Shown here: positions 28,349 through 37,856 of the stretch, one piece after another
How the letters are laid out: every line of letters starts with the position of its first letter
How positions within the stretch are numbered: the first letter of the stretch is position 1
Assembly (NCBI RefSeq): GCF_002807685.1
Contig: NZ_PEAX01000001.1
Location: 124,001 to 188,000 of the forward strand
From: Neoalteromonas flava
Lineage (GTDB): Bacteria; Pseudomonadota; Gammaproteobacteria; Enterobacterales; Alteromonadaceae
Length of the DNA stretch: 64,000 nt
Reading direction: 5' to 3'
Position numbers and translations under genes: made by a program
Notes under the pieces: generated by a model
What the model saw: the letters and a program-made list of their open reading frames with translations, nothing else
The model's database searches: none
Told to the model about the DNA's origin: nothing

Positions 28349-30339
28349 TGGCAATTACACCTACGTATGAACAGATCATTAAGCAGCTGGATGCTGGGAC
28401 GTTATGGAATTTCCCCGGTGGCGTACATCCCCCGCAAAGAAAGTCGCTCAGTAATACATCAGCCATTGCTAGGCCTCCATTACCTGAAGTCCTTTATGTC
28501 CCGATTAAGCAACACACTGGGATCGAAGGTGAACTCTGTGTAAAAGTAGGTGAGGACGTCCTCAAAGGGCAACCATTAACTCGTTCAGTACTCCCCTACT
28601 CCGTGCCCGTGCATGCGCCCACCTCCGGCACTGTAGTCGAAATCGGTGAGCACCCCAGTGCGCATCCGTCGGGCGTCCCAGAATTAGCCATTGTCATTCA
28701 CCCTGATGGGAATGACAAATGGACTGAGCTTAAGCCTATTACAAACTATCAAACTCTTGCCAAGCAGGATTTGATTGAACGGATTTGTGATGCAGGCATT
28801 GCGGGTCTCGGTGGGGCCGGTTTTCCAAGCCACATTAAAGTCGCGCCACAGAAGCCGATAGAGTTTTTGATCATTAATGGTATTGAGTGCGAACCCTACA
28901 TCACTTCTGATGATCGCTTAATGCGTGAACATGCTTGGCAAATTCGTCAAGGAATCGATGTACTTAAGCATCTAATAAGTCCCACGGAAATTATCGTCGC
29001 AGTAGAGGACAATAAGCCAGACGCGTTGAAAGCACTGACCATTGCGTGTCAGGATCAGACTCAAATACGCGTCATTAGTGTTCCTACCAAGTACCCTGCA
29101 GGTGGCGAGAAACAGTTAATCCAAGTATTGACCGGACGTGAAGTTCCACGTAGCGGATTACCCAGTGATGTGGGCTGCGTAATGTTTAATGTCGGTACCT
29201 GCTACGCCATAGCAGACTTGGTATTCTCAGGTAAGCCTTTAATCGAACGTGTGGTGACGATTACCGGTGATGCGGTTGACGCACCACAGAATGTTTGGGC
29301 GTTGTTAGGCACCCCTGTAGCCCACTTGTTATCTTACGCAGGGTATAAGCCACACCAACAAAATCAGCAACAGGTCATTATGGGTGGTCCCATGATGGGA
29401 TTTACTGTCACCAGTTTGGCCGTTCCTGTCGTCAAGATTACCAATTGTTTATTGGTGCCAGCAAAAAGCGAACTAGTTAGTGCCCAGGATGAAAGAGCCT
29501 GTATTCGTTGTGGGTTTTGCACTGACGCCTGCCCTGCCTCACTGCTGCCACAACAATTATATTGGTATAGCAAAGCAAAAGAATACGACAAAGCTCAGGA
29601 ATATAATCTTTTTGACTGCATTGAATGCGGTGCCTGTGCCTACGTATGCCCAAGTGAAATTCCTCTCGTACATTACTACCGGAAAGCCAAAGCTGACATA
29701 CGCAATCAACAAGATGCGGATGATAAAGCTGAGAAGGCCAAGCAACGGTTTGAAGCCCGTAAAGCCAGATTGCTTGCTGAAAAAGAAGCGCGCGAAGAAA
29801 AGCATCGCCTAGCGGCAGAGCAACGTAAAAAGGCGCTTGAAAGCAAAGAAGAAAGTAGCGGTGCGAAGGATAAAATAGCTGCTGCGCTGGCTCGGGCAAA
29901 GGCTAAGAAAGCGCAAGTGCAGGCAACGGACGAACAATCGCCTACCGATGAAATCAATCCGCAGGAAGAGCAGCACAGCAAAGTGCAAGCTGCAATTGCT
30001 CGTGCAAAGGCCAAAAAGGCGGCTAGCAAATCCGTAGCGACAGAAGAAAAGTCAACGGCTTCTCCCAATACAAAGCCGTCGGTAACTAGCGAAAACGCGC
30101 CTGTTGATGCAGATGCGAAACAAGCTAAAATCATTGCGGCCGTTGCTCGAGCAAAAGCCAAAAAGACAGCCAGCAAGTCCGCCCAGGAAGAAAAAATGAA
30201 AGCGGCTTCATCGAGTGCTGAGCCATCAGGAAGTAAGGAAAGCGAAACTTCTGAAGCAGAGGCCAAACAAGCCAAAATCAAAGCAGCCGTTGCTCGAGCG
30301 AAAGCCAAGAAGGCTCAACAGCAAGCAGGCAAGGAATAA
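28348..30339 (+). CDS. rsxC: Rsx/Rnf complex subunit C with C-terminal repeats
   Basis: RsxC is the NADH-binding (Complex I 51-kDa-like) subunit with FMN and two 4Fe-4S clusters. Visible features are GLGGAGFPSH, GGEKQL, and the cluster motifs CIRCGFCTDACP and CIECGACAYVCP. After about residue 450 comes a long Ala/Lys/Glu-rich helical tail with four near-repeats ending in ARAKAKK. At 663 residues it is shorter than some enterobacterial RsxC proteins, whose repeat number varies. The gap to rsxD is 11 bases. Confidence 0.95.
   Translation: MAITPTYEQIIKQLDAGTLWNFPGGVHPPQRKSLSNTSAIARPPLPEVLYVPIKQHTGIEGELCVKVGEDVLKGQPLTRSVLPYSVPVHAPTSGTVVEIGEHPSAHPSGVPELAIVIHPDGNDKWTELKPITNYQTLAKQDLIERICDAGIAGLGGAGFPSHIKVAPQKPIEFLIINGIECEPYITSDDRLMREHAWQIRQGIDVLKHLISPTEIIVAVEDNKPDALKALTIACQDQTQIRVISVPTKYPAGGEKQLIQVLTGREVPRSGLPSDVGCVMFNVGTCYAIADLVFSGKPLIERVVTITGDAVDAPQNVWALLGTPVAHLLSYAGYKPHQQNQQQVIMGGPMMGFTVTSLAVPVVKITNCLLVPAKSELVSAQDERACIRCGFCTDACPASLLPQQLYWYSKAKEYDKAQEYNLFDCIECGACAYVCPSEIPLVHYYRKAKADIRNQQDADDKAEKAKQRFEARKARLLAEKEAREEKHRLAAEQRKKALESKEESSGAKDKIAAALARAKAKKAQVQATDEQSPTDEINPQEEQHSKVQAAIARAKAKKAASKSVATEEKSTASPNTKPSVTSENAPVDADAKQAKIIAAVARAKAKKTASKSAQEEKMKAASSSAEPSGSKESETSEAEAKQAKIKAAVARAKAKKAQQQAGKE
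29868..30312 (+). repeat. Four ARAKAKK repeats in the rsxC tail
   Basis: Four degenerate repeat units of about 16 codons (pattern K-I/V-x-A-A-x-A-R-A-K-A-K-K) begin near 29868, 29976, 30118 and 30265. The last two are the most alike at DNA level. The spacers between them are Glu/Ser/Thr-rich and unlike each other. Confidence 0.85.
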
Positions 30340-30350
30340 GATAAGTCGCT

Positions 30351-31403
30351 ATGAAATTATCTCTCACCAGCTCCCCACACCAGCGTATTCGTCGTGATAC
30401 CGGCCAGGTTATGCGCTTGGTTTGTTACGCCATGTTGCCAGGAATACTGGCTCAGCTGATTTTTTTTGGTTGGGGAATTTTGTTGCAATTAGCACTTGCA
30501 ATCTTTTCCGCAGTGGTTGCTGAAGCATGTATTCTTAAACTCCGTAAAAAGCCTTTGCAGCGCACCTTAAAGGATTACTCGGCAGTCCTGACCGGTGCAT
30601 TACTCGCAATAAGCATCCCTCCCTTGGCACCATGGTGGTTAGTGGTTATCGGCAGCTTATTCGCGATAGTTGTGGTCAAGCAATTGTATGGTGGCTTAGG
30701 ATTCAACATGTTCAATCCAGCCATGGCGGCATACGTCATGTTGCTGATCAGTTTTCCAGTGCACATGAGTAACTGGTTGCCGCCACAATCACTCACTTAT
30801 GAGTCTGTATCATTTTTTGATGCGGTAGCGGTTGTTTTTACTCAGTACACAGTTGAAGGTTATAGCCTGGCTCAATTGCAAAGCAATATTGATGGAGTGA
30901 CCATGGCAACCCCACTTGACCATGTTAAAACGGCTTTACTCTCTGGGCAAACCTATCCTGAAGCACTGAACTCGGAGATTTTCATCGGTAGTCTTGGTGC
31001 TGGGTGGCTTTGGGTTAGCCTTGCCTATTTGCTCGGCGGAATTGTTCTTTTGCAACAACGTGTAATCAACTGGCAAATCCCCTTTGGTTTGTTAGCCGGC
31101 GTTGCGGTTTTCAGTTGCTTCTTTTACCTGCTCAACCCTGACGGCTATCCATCGCCGCTGTTTCACTTGCTCAATGGTAGCGCGATCATTGGTGCATTTT
31201 TTATCGCAACAGACCCCGTTTCAGCGAGCACAACACCACGTGGACGACTGGTTTTTGGTGTTTTGATCGGATTTTGGATTGTAATCATTCGACTGTTTGG
31301 TAATTACCCTGATGCGGTTGCTTTTGCCGTTGTGATAATGAACATGGCAGTGCCTTTGATCGACTATTACACCCAACCGCGTACATACGGACACAAAGCC
31401 TAA
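30351..31403 (+). CDS. rsxD: Rsx/Rnf complex subunit D
   Basis: RsxD is a polytopic subunit (350 residues, about ten helices) related to NqrB. It carries a covalent FMN on Thr187 within [10 protein letters not shown]; this Thr position equals that reported for E. coli RsxD. The [16 protein letters not shown] stretch is also characteristic. It lies between rsxC and rsxG with short gaps. Confidence 0.95.
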   Translation: MKLSLTSSPHQRIRRDTGQVMRLVCYAMLPGILAQLIFFGWGILLQLALAIFSAVVAEACILKLRKKPLQRTLKDYSAVLTGALLAISIPPLAPWWLVVIGSLFAIVVVKQLYGGLGFNMFNPAMAAYVMLLISFPVHMSNWLPPQSLTYESVSFFDAVAVVFTQYTVEGYSLAQLQSNIDGVTMATPLDHVKTALLSGQTYPEALNSEIFIGSLGAGWLWVSLAYLLGGIVLLQQRVINWQIPFGLLAGVAVFSCFFYLLNPDGYPSPLFHLLNGSAIIGAFFIATDPVSASTTPRGRLVFGVLIGFWIVIIRLFGNYPDAVAFAVVIMNMAVPLIDYYTQPRTYGHKA

Positions 31404-31415
31404 TGGAATGTTCAA

Positions 31416-32057
31416 ATGCTCAATAGTGTAACCAAAAATGGCTTAATACTTAGCGCCTTTGCCATTGTGACTACCGCGGCGATAGCCTTGACCTTCGTCG
31501 GTACGCGCGACGAGATTGAACAGCAACGCCTAGCACTGTTGCAGCGCACCTTAGAGGCGGTAATGCCACCGGCGTATCATGATAACTCGCTGGCAAGCGC
31601 TTGTACTCTTGTCGAAAATACACAATTACATGGTGAAGGTGCGCAACGAATTTATCGCGCTGAATTAGCTGGTGAACCGGCTGGGCTTGTCGTCGAATCC
31701 ACTGCGCCCAACGGGTACAGCGGCAATATTCATCTCTTAGTTGGTGTAACCTTAGAGGGTGTCGTTACCGGAGTCAGAGTGCTCGAGCACAGAGAAACTC
31801 CAGGATTGGGAGACAAGATAGACTTACGCGTCAGTGACTGGATTTTGTCTTTTTTGGGTAAACAGGTCACCACTGAAAATGCCGACCGCTGGCAGGTAAA
31901 GAAAGATGGTGGTCAATTTGACCAGTTTACAGGTGCTACAATTACCCCCCGCGCCGTTGTCCGTCAGGTCAGAAAAACTGTGCTAACGGCTTTGGAAAAT
32001 CAACAGCAGTGGTTTGCGCAGCCCACAAACTGTGCGTTAGCCAAGGGGCAAGCATGA
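31416..32057 (+). CDS. rsxG: Rsx/Rnf complex subunit G
   Basis: RsxG has one N-terminal membrane helix (residues ~8-28) and a periplasmic FMN-binding domain. The flavin is attached to Thr175 in TGATIT. The 213-residue protein also shows [11 protein letters not shown], shared with NqrC. Its stop overlaps rsxE as ATGA. Confidence 0.95.
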   Translation: MLNSVTKNGLILSAFAIVTTAAIALTFVGTRDEIEQQRLALLQRTLEAVMPPAYHDNSLASACTLVENTQLHGEGAQRIYRAELAGEPAGLVVESTAPNGYSGNIHLLVGVTLEGVVTGVRVLEHRETPGLGDKIDLRVSDWILSFLGKQVTTENADRWQVKKDGGQFDQFTGATITPRAVVRQVRKTVLTALENQQQWFAQPTNCALAKGQA

Positions 32058-32758
32058 GCGAGTCAAACAAAGCAGAACTCAACAATCTTACATGGCAAGG
32101 ATTGTGGAAAAACAATCCTGCGCTTGTTCAGCTATTAGGCCTGTGCCCACTACTTGCTGTAACCGCGTCAGTGATCAATGGCTTAGGCCTAGGGCTTGCT
32201 ACTACACTGGTATTAATAGGTTCTAACGTCACTGTTTCTTTGGTCCGTAACTGGGTTCCATCAGAAATCCGTATCCCTATTTTCGTGATGGTGATTGCCG
32301 CTTTTGTTACCGTGGTTGAGCTACTCATGAACGCGTTTACCTATGAGTTGTATCTCGCGCTAGGTATTTTCATCCCGTTGATTGTGACCAATTGTGCGAT
32401 TATTGGGCGCGCAGAAGCCTACGCGTCGAAAAACTCTGTGGGCTTTGCAGCTTATGATGGTCTGGCGATGGGCGTGGGTTTCACGGCTGTGTTGGTGGTG
32501 TTGGGCGCTATTCGAGAGCTGCTTGGTAATGGTACATTGTTATCCGGCGCTGAGTTATTACTCGGCGACTGGGCCAGCGCCTTAACAATCACGGTATTTA
32601 CCACCGAAAGTCCATTTTTGTTGGCTATACTGCCACCCGGCGCATTTCTCGCCATGGGCTTTATCATTGCGTTTAAAAATGCCTTAGATGCGCGCCTGGA
32701 GAAGCTAAAAGCCCCCTCGACCAAAGTGGTGGAACGTGCGCGTGTTACAGCAGAATAA
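32054..32758 (+). CDS. rsxE: Rsx/Rnf complex subunit E
   Basis: RsxE pairs with RsxA in the membrane. The 234-residue protein has [10 protein letters not shown] near residue 35 and [15 protein letters not shown] in the second half, mirroring RsxA. ATG 32054, with AAGGGG just upstream and ATGA overlap with rsxG, is better than an in-frame start at 32009 inside rsxG. It is the last rsx gene; nth follows 15 bases later. Confidence 0.95.
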   Translation: MSESNKAELNNLTWQGLWKNNPALVQLLGLCPLLAVTASVINGLGLGLATTLVLIGSNVTVSLVRNWVPSEIRIPIFVMVIAAFVTVVELLMNAFTYELYLALGIFIPLIVTNCAIIGRAEAYASKNSVGFAAYDGLAMGVGFTAVLVVLGAIRELLGNGTLLSGAELLLGDWASALTITVFTTESPFLLAILPPGAFLAMGFIIAFKNALDARLEKLKAPSTKVVERARVTAE

Positions 32759-32773
32759 TTAAAATACAGTCAA

Positions 32774-33409
32774 ATGAATAAACAAAAACGTCACGAAATT
32801 CTAACTCGGTTACGCGCAGCTAACCCACATCCTACCACTGAATTAAACTTCAGCACGCCTTTCGAATTGTTAGTTGCGGTAACTCTCTCTGCGCAAGCAA
32901 CAGATGTTGGCGTCAACAAGGCCACGGCTAAGTTGTTTCCAGTGGCTAACACGCCCGAAGCAATATATGCATTGGGCGTAGATGGTTTAAAAGAATACAT
33001 AAAGACCATTGGCTTATATAACTCAAAGGCTGAAAACGTTATCAAAGCCTGCAAGATCCTTATTGACGAGCACAACTCGCAAGTACCAGAAGATCGAGCA
33101 GCACTGGAAGCCTTACCCGGCGTTGGCCGCAAAACGGCGAATGTTGTGTTAAATACAGCCTTCGGCTGGCCAACGATTGCAGTAGATACCCATATTTTCC
33201 GCGTATCCAACCGCACTAAATTTGCCATGGGCAAGAACGTCGACCTAGTCGAACAAAAACTGATAAAAGTCGTACCCGCAGAATTCAAAGTCGATGTACA
33301 TCACTGGTTGATTTTGCATGGCCGCTACACTTGTGTCGCACGCAAGCCTAGGTGCGGATCGTGTATTATCGAAGATCTATGTGAATTTAAAGAGAAAACC
33401 AGCGAGTAG
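32774..33409 (+). CDS. nth: Endonuclease III (DNA glycosylase/AP lyase)
   Basis: Nth excises oxidised pyrimidines and cleaves at the abasic site. The 211-residue protein has the helix-hairpin-helix [10 protein letters not shown] with the catalytic Lys, the catalytic Asp in VDTHIFRV and a C-terminal 4Fe-4S site ([17 protein letters not shown]). Co-location with rsxABCDGE is widespread in gammaproteobacteria. gloA follows after 11 bases. Confidence 0.97.
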   Translation: MNKQKRHEILTRLRAANPHPTTELNFSTPFELLVAVTLSAQATDVGVNKATAKLFPVANTPEAIYALGVDGLKEYIKTIGLYNSKAENVIKACKILIDEHNSQVPEDRAALEALPGVGRKTANVVLNTAFGWPTIAVDTHIFRVSNRTKFAMGKNVDLVEQKLIKVVPAEFKVDVHHWLILHGRYTCVARKPRCGSCIIEDLCEFKEKTSE

Positions 33410-33420
33410 AGGGTAACTAT

Positions 33421-33810
33421 ATGCGTATGCTACACACGATGTTACGAGTGAGTGATTTGGAGCGTTCCATTCAGTTCTACACCGATACTATGGGTATGCG
33501 CTTGCTGCGTACTAGTGAAAACCCTGAATACCGTTATACATTGGCTTTCGTTGGTTACGCAGATGAGTCCGAGCAAGCAGTCTTGGAACTCACCTATAAT
33601 TGGGATACCAAAGAATACACACACGGTGATGCCTTTGGACACATTGCATTTGCCGTATCCGATATATACGCTTTGTGTGAACAACTCAAAGCAAAAGGGG
33701 CTGATGTTTACCGCCCTCCCGGCCCGGTAAAAGGTGGTAAAACGGTGATTGCCTTTGTCCGCGATCCCGATGGCTACGCCATTGAGTTAATCGAAAAAGC
33801 CAGCGTTTAA
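33421..33810 (+). CDS. gloA: Lactoylglutathione lyase (glyoxalase I)
   Basis: GloA turns the methylglyoxal-glutathione hemithioacetal into S-lactoylglutathione. The 129-residue protein has the four metal ligands at the same positions as E. coli GloA: His5, Glu56, His74 and Glu122. ATG 33421 and ATG 33427 are both possible, but the former keeps His5 numbering. It sits between nth and the GlpQ-like gene (6-base gap), probably in one transcript. Confidence 0.96.
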   Translation: MRMLHTMLRVSDLERSIQFYTDTMGMRLLRTSENPEYRYTLAFVGYADESEQAVLELTYNWDTKEYTHGDAFGHIAFAVSDIYALCEQLKAKGADVYRPPGPVKGGKTVIAFVRDPDGYAIELIEKASV

Positions 33811-33816
33811 TTAACC

Positions 33817-34851
33817 ATGTCTGCACTTCGCCATTGTACTGTCGTCATTCTCGCCGTCTTACTGGCCGTGGGCTGCACAACGCCCCACCGAACAGACGAT
33901 AGCAACGAAGCTGCAGCACTGATCATTGCCCATCGCGGAGCTAGTGGTTATTTACCCGAGCATACACTCAGCGCGGCGTTACTCGCATACCAGCAAGGTG
34001 CTGACTATATCGAACAAGATCTAGTCATGAGCCGCGATGGTCACTTAGTTGTTTTGCATGATATTCATATCGACCGTGTTACCAACGTTGCAGAGGTTTT
34101 CCCAACGCGTAAACGCCAAGATGGCAGATACTATGCGATTGATTTTGACCTTGCTGAGCTAAAGGAATTAGCCGTAATTGAACGCCGTAAAGTGGATGGT
34201 TCTAAAGTTTATCCAGCCCGCTACGGCGGTGACGCTACATTTAAAATCGCAACCTTTGAAGAACATATTCAATTGATCCAGCAATTGAATAAGATCTTCA
34301 ACCAGCAAGTCGGTATTTACGCCGAAATCAAAGCGCCAGCATGGCATCGCCTGCAAGGCAAAGATATCACTCTGGCGACCGTTGTAGCGTTAGATAGATG
34401 GCAGTTAAATAACCCTACAGCCAACGTCTTCTTACAATGCTTTGATTTTGCCGAAATACAACGTCTACGCGATGAGTTGAAGGTTAAAGTACCGCTGATA
34501 CAGCTGATTGGTGATGATAGTTGGCAGGAATCTGATACCGATTATGCTTATCTGCTCTCGACTGCTGGGCTTGCCGAAGTGGCGCGCTATGCAGACGGTA
34601 TTGGTCCGTGGTTACCGCAAGTACTCGCCGAACCGGACAACAGCGGCCTTACGTTGGCACAACGTGCGCGCCAGCAACAACTTCTGGTCCACGCTTATAC
34701 CTTTCGCAGTGATGATTTACCTTCTCAATGGGCCAGTCACACCTTGTTGGACGCATTATTTAATGAGCACGCCATCGACGGCGTGTTTACCGATCAAACC
34801 GACGTAGTACGCGCGTATCTAGACCACATAAGTGCCACTGTTCAGCGTTAG
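33817..34851 (+). CDS. glpQ: Glycerophosphodiester phosphodiesterase, lipoprotein form
   Basis: This GDPD-family enzyme would split glycerophosphodiesters to glycerol-3-phosphate and an alcohol. The 344-residue protein shows IAHRGASGYLPEHT and ADYIEQDLVMSRDGHLVVLHD, carrying the catalytic His pair and Ca-binding acids. The N-terminus looks like a lipoprotein signal with Cys20 (LLAVGC), unlike the soluble periplasmic E. coli GlpQ. Its last four bases overlap the convergent motY gene. Confidence 0.88.
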   Translation: MSALRHCTVVILAVLLAVGCTTPHRTDDSNEAAALIIAHRGASGYLPEHTLSAALLAYQQGADYIEQDLVMSRDGHLVVLHDIHIDRVTNVAEVFPTRKRQDGRYYAIDFDLAELKELAVIERRKVDGSKVYPARYGGDATFKIATFEEHIQLIQQLNKIFNQQVGIYAEIKAPAWHRLQGKDITLATVVALDRWQLNNPTANVFLQCFDFAEIQRLRDELKVKVPLIQLIGDDSWQESDTDYAYLLSTAGLAEVARYADGIGPWLPQVLAEPDNSGLTLAQRARQQQLLVHAYTFRSDDLPSQWASHTLLDALFNEHAIDGVFTDQTDVVRAYLDHISATVQR

Positions 34852-35726
34852 GACTTGGCCATGCGGATAACAACTCTGCGGTTTTGGGCACGAGATGCTT
34901 CGGTATTATTCGGCGCAATATGACGTTTTTCGCCATGTCCGGTCACGTCGATACGATCTGGTGAAACGCCAGCATTGGCAAAAAAGTCACGGATCTCATT
35001 GGCACGTCGAATCGACAACTGTTCATTGTTCCAACGGCCACCATAACTATCAGTGTAACCATCAAGTAGCACTAGTTCTAATTCAGGATCTTCTTTCAGG
35101 TAATCGGCAATCATGGCTAAGCGACGCTCGGAATATTTATTAAGTTCAACACTGTTTTTCTTGTAACTCAGCACTGTGTAAGCAATGTCTTCAAAACTAT
35201 AGGGCAATAGGTTTGACACACAGGAAACGAATTGACGGTAAGCGGGAATGAAGTTGGCCGCATTCAAAGCAACAGCAACTTTATCAAAACGATTGTACCA
35301 ATCTTGATAATAAATCGTTGGCCAATAGCCTTTTTCCAGTTCACTCAGCATAGTCCAAGCCGTCGTCTCGGGGAGATCGCCGTTGTATTGCGTCCGAATG
35401 GTCATTTCAGCCAATGACTTTTGTTGCTGACCGGGCATCCAGCTAGGAGGCACCGAATACACCGCTGCGACGTCAAAACGTTTGGGTAACATCAGCATAT
35501 CAAGTTCAAACATCATGTTGAGTTGTTTTGATGCCTGACTAGTAAACACGGCTTGTCCATAACCTGGGATGTCATGCTGCAAGTCACAAGCAATTCTCGT
35601 TTCAGTACTCACTCGCCAGTCAGATTGCTCGACCTCGGCAGCGTATTGGCGCATGTTTGCTAATACTTCAGGGAAACCGGCGATTGCGGTCAAACACACC
35701 ATTGCCAATGTTTTCTTAAACAACAT
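34848..35726 (-). CDS. motY: Sodium-type flagellar motor protein MotY
   Basis: MotY forms the T ring that anchors the PomAB stator around polar Na+-driven motors. The 292-residue protein has a signal peptide (cleavage near VLA) and an N-terminal MotY domain (RQYAAEVEQSDW, LSELEKGYWPTIYYQDW, CVSNLLPYSFEDIAYTVL). A C-terminal OmpA-like peptidoglycan-binding domain follows (LLDGYTDSYG, QLSIRRANEIRDFF, ASRAQNRRVVI). Length and motifs match Vibrio MotY. A near-consensus sigma-28 promoter lies about 85 bases upstream, as expected for a late flagellar gene. No other flagellar gene is nearby. Confidence 0.93.
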   Translation of the reverse strand: MLFKKTLAMVCLTAIAGFPEVLANMRQYAAEVEQSDWRVSTETRIACDLQHDIPGYGQAVFTSQASKQLNMMFELDMLMLPKRFDVAAVYSVPPSWMPGQQQKSLAEMTIRTQYNGDLPETTAWTMLSELEKGYWPTIYYQDWYNRFDKVAVALNAANFIPAYRQFVSCVSNLLPYSFEDIAYTVLSYKKNSVELNKYSERRLAMIADYLKEDPELELVLLDGYTDSYGGRWNNEQLSIRRANEIRDFFANAGVSPDRIDVTGHGEKRHIAPNNTEASRAQNRRVVIRMAKS

Positions 35727-35811
35727 AACAGCCTCTTTGCCTCAGTGGTCGACAAAATGATAATTTTTCAATAACCCAGCGACTTATTTAGCTCAGTCCC
35801 GATCATAACTT

Positions 35812-35838
35812 TTATCGTCAACTCGGCGCAAAAGTTTA
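35812..35838 (-). promoter_or_regulatory. Sigma-28 (FliA) promoter of motY
   Basis: On the minus strand TAAA (35838-35835), exactly 15 bases and GACGATAA (35819-35812) match TAAA-N15-GCCGATAA at 11 of 12 positions. The flank TAAACTTT also resembles the extended -35. It points at motY, whose start is 85 bases away. Confidence 0.8.
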
Positions 35839-35941
35839 ATCCTCTACTAGATAGATAGCGCTTAAATTGTCATACTGCCAAGCATTACGCGTTCACCACG
35901 TTTTCATGCAGTTTTAAACGAATTTATAAGATTAGCAATAC

Positions 35942-36580
35942 ATGCCCTATGCCCTCAATGCAATGGTAAATCGGTTCCGCGGCTATTTTCCCGTTATCAT
36001 CGATGTTGAAACCGCAGGCTTCAATGCCAACACCGACGCGTTATTAGAAATTGCCGCGGTCACTGTGAAGTATGATAGTGATGATATGCTAGTGCCCGAT
36101 CAATGCTTTCATCGTCACGTAATTCCTTTTGAAGGTGCCAATCTTGAGCAAGCGGCGCTAGATTTTAATGGCATTGATCCTACCTGCGCTTTGCGCGGCG
36201 CTTTGGATGAAGCCGACGTGATGAAAGATCTTTGCAAAACGATCCGGAAACTACAAAAGCAGGCTGATTGTCAGCGCTCTGTTATTGTGGCGCATAATGC
36301 GAGCTTCGATCAGGGCTTTGTGAACGCAGCAATCGAGCGCCAAGGTATAAAAAGAACCCCTTTTCACCCGTTTGTATCTTTCGATACTACTAGTTTGGCA
36401 GCTCTTACCTTAGGCCAAACGGTTCTCATTAAAGCATGTCAGGCGGCAGGGATCCGGTTTGATGCGAAGCAAGCACACTCAGCGCTTTATGATGCGCAAA
36501 AAACCGCTGAATTGTTTTGTTATATGGTTAATCGCTGGCACGTACTCGGTGGTTGGCCACCATCGCCAACTGGCGAATAA
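35942..36580 (+). CDS. rnt: Ribonuclease T
   Basis: RNase T is a DEDDh 3'-5' exonuclease that matures tRNA and other stable RNA ends. The 212-residue protein has the catalytic set Asp21, Glu23, Asp123, His179 and Asp184, in [21 protein letters not shown] and [10 protein letters not shown]. Sequence and length follow E. coli Rnt closely. It stands alone and shares a bidirectional terminator with the convergent peroxiredoxin gene. Confidence 0.96.
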   Translation: MPYALNAMVNRFRGYFPVIIDVETAGFNANTDALLEIAAVTVKYDSDDMLVPDQCFHRHVIPFEGANLEQAALDFNGIDPTCALRGALDEADVMKDLCKTIRKLQKQADCQRSVIVAHNASFDQGFVNAAIERQGIKRTPFHPFVSFDTTSLAALTLGQTVLIKACQAAGIRFDAKQAHSALYDAQKTAELFCYMVNRWHVLGGWPPSPTGE

Positions 36581-36598
36581 TTGATTCAGGCGACAAAC

Positions 36599-36628
36599 AA
36601 AAAAGCCAATCTGACGATTGGCTTTTTT
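36599..36628. terminator. Bidirectional terminator between rnt and the peroxiredoxin gene
   Basis: AAAAGCCAAT (36601-36610) and ATTGGCTTTT (36617-36626) form a 10-bp stem with A and T runs, serving both convergent genes. Confidence 0.93.
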
Positions 36629-36643
36629 ATTTTGCTGACGTTG

Positions 36644-37249
36644 TTATAGGTCGTCAGACTGCTCTGATAGATATTTAGCGACACCGGCTGGGCTCGCATC
36701 CATACCCGCTTTACCTTCTTGCCATCCAGCCGGACAAACCTCGCCGTGCTCTTCATGGAAACTTAAAGCATCAACCATACGCAGCATCTCATCAATGTTG
36801 CGGCCCAGTGGTAAATCGTTGACCACTTGATGGCGGACCATACCCTCCGCGTCAATTAAAAATGAACCACGGAATGCAACACCGTCAGTCGGATGCTCAA
36901 CATCGTACGCTTGACAGATTTCGTGTTTAACGTCGGCTACCAAAGTATATTTAACCGGTCCAATACCACCATCGTTAATCGCAGTGTTGCGCCATGCGTT
37001 GTGGCTGAACTGTGAGTCGATTGATACACCAATAACTTCAACACCGCGTTTCTGGAATTCTGCATAGCGCTTATCAAACGCGATCAACTCAGATGGACAA
37101 ACAAAGGTGAAATCCAACGGGTAAAAGAATACAACGGCTTTTTTGCCCTTAATTGCTTCACTTAAGGTAAATTGATCAACAATTTCTCCGCTGCCAAGCA
37201 CTGCAGCTGCTGTGAAATCTGGGGCTGGACGGCCTACAAGTACGCTCAT
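36644..37249 (-). CDS. 2-Cys peroxiredoxin (AhpC/Prx1 type)
   Basis: This thiol peroxidase reduces hydrogen peroxide and organic peroxides. The start at 37249 gives MSVLVGRPAPDF, preceded by GGAG with good spacing; a longer in-frame start at 37285 lacks one. The 201-residue protein has the peroxidatic Cys51 in FTFVCPSE and resolving Cys172 in VCPAGW. The reductant is not shown; no ahpF is nearby. A 7-bp inverted repeat (37318-37324 with 37339-37345) lies about 70 bases upstream. Confidence 0.93.
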   Translation of the reverse strand: MSVLVGRPAPDFTAAAVLGSGEIVDQFTLSEAIKGKKAVVFFYPLDFTFVCPSELIAFDKRYAEFQKRGVEVIGVSIDSQFSHNAWRNTAINDGGIGPVKYTLVADVKHEICQAYDVEHPTDGVAFRGSFLIDAEGMVRHQVVNDLPLGRNIDEMLRMVDALSFHEEHGEVCPAGWQEGKAGMDASPAGVAKYLSEQSDDL

Positions 37250-37498
37250 GCGAGTCTCCATTTTGTTTTGTTTATGTTGGTTCAAAAAGATTAGTTAAAG
37301 ACAACAAAAAGCACCTTCACCAATCAGCTTCAGCATATATTGGTGCGCTTTAGGCAAATACAAGTAGCCTGCACACTTTAAATATTCAAAGATCAAGCTC
37401 TAAGGTTATGAGTCCTACTTTGATCAAACAAACCGCCGCACTTAGCCGGTAAATTTTATATATGCAACTTCTTGAAAGTAAAATAGCCTTGCTTTTGA

Positions 37499-37525
37499 TG
37501 CAAATAACAATTATTATCATTTGCA
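37499..37525. promoter_or_regulatory. Fur box upstream of bfd
   Basis: TGCAAAT and ATTTGCA are perfect outer arms around an ATGATAAT-like core (minus strand), giving a close match to the Fur-binding consensus. It ends 21 bases before the bfd start, where bound Fur-Fe would block transcription. Confidence 0.85.
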
Positions 37526-37546
37526 ATTAACTTCTTGGGGTCAAGC

Positions 37547-37741
37547 ATGTTTATTTGTCTGTGTTATGGCGTCACTGACCGTGCGATAAAACAAGCCGTG
37601 GAAGAACATGGCGTGGGTAATTTGCGTGAGCTTAACCAAGTTCTCTCGTTGGGTACTGAGTGTGGTCGTTGTGTGCAAATGGCACAACAAATAATAGATA
37701 GCACGATTATCGATGAGTCCTTATTTAAAGAAGTCTGTTAG
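37547..37741 (+). CDS. bfd: Bacterioferritin-associated ferredoxin
   Basis: Bfd is a 64-residue 2Fe-2S protein that delivers electrons to bacterioferritin to release stored iron. Cluster cysteines are Cys4, Cys6, Cys39 and Cys42 (ICLC and TECGRC). ATG 47 of the local line, at 37547, follows TGGGGTCAAGC; an upstream TTG frame extension is not needed. No bfr gene is adjacent. The Fur box directly upstream means expression under iron starvation, in keeping with its role. Confidence 0.95.
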   Translation: MFICLCYGVTDRAIKQAVEEHGVGNLRELNQVLSLGTECGRCVQMAQQIIDSTIIDESLFKEVC

Positions 37742-37796
37742 AAAAGAGGTTTCACTCATTTAGTGTTCGCAATACTAATCGAAAACCTAATAGCAT

Positions 37797-37828
37797 AAAA
37801 AAGCCAGAGATATACTCTGGCTTTTTTT
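37797..37828. terminator. Bidirectional terminator between bfd and grxD
   Basis: GCCAGAG and CTCTGGC form a stem with a 5-base loop, with six A before and seven T after. It serves both convergent genes. Confidence 0.92.
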
Positions 37829-37856
37829 ATAGCTAACCGGATGTTCAAGTAACGTT

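Noticed and set aside
29706-30308. 200-codon open frame opposite the rsxC tail
   Set aside because: It is the mirror of the Ala/Lys repeats; its Ala/Ser/Phe-rich sequence is an artefact of the repeat codons and it has no ribosome-binding site.
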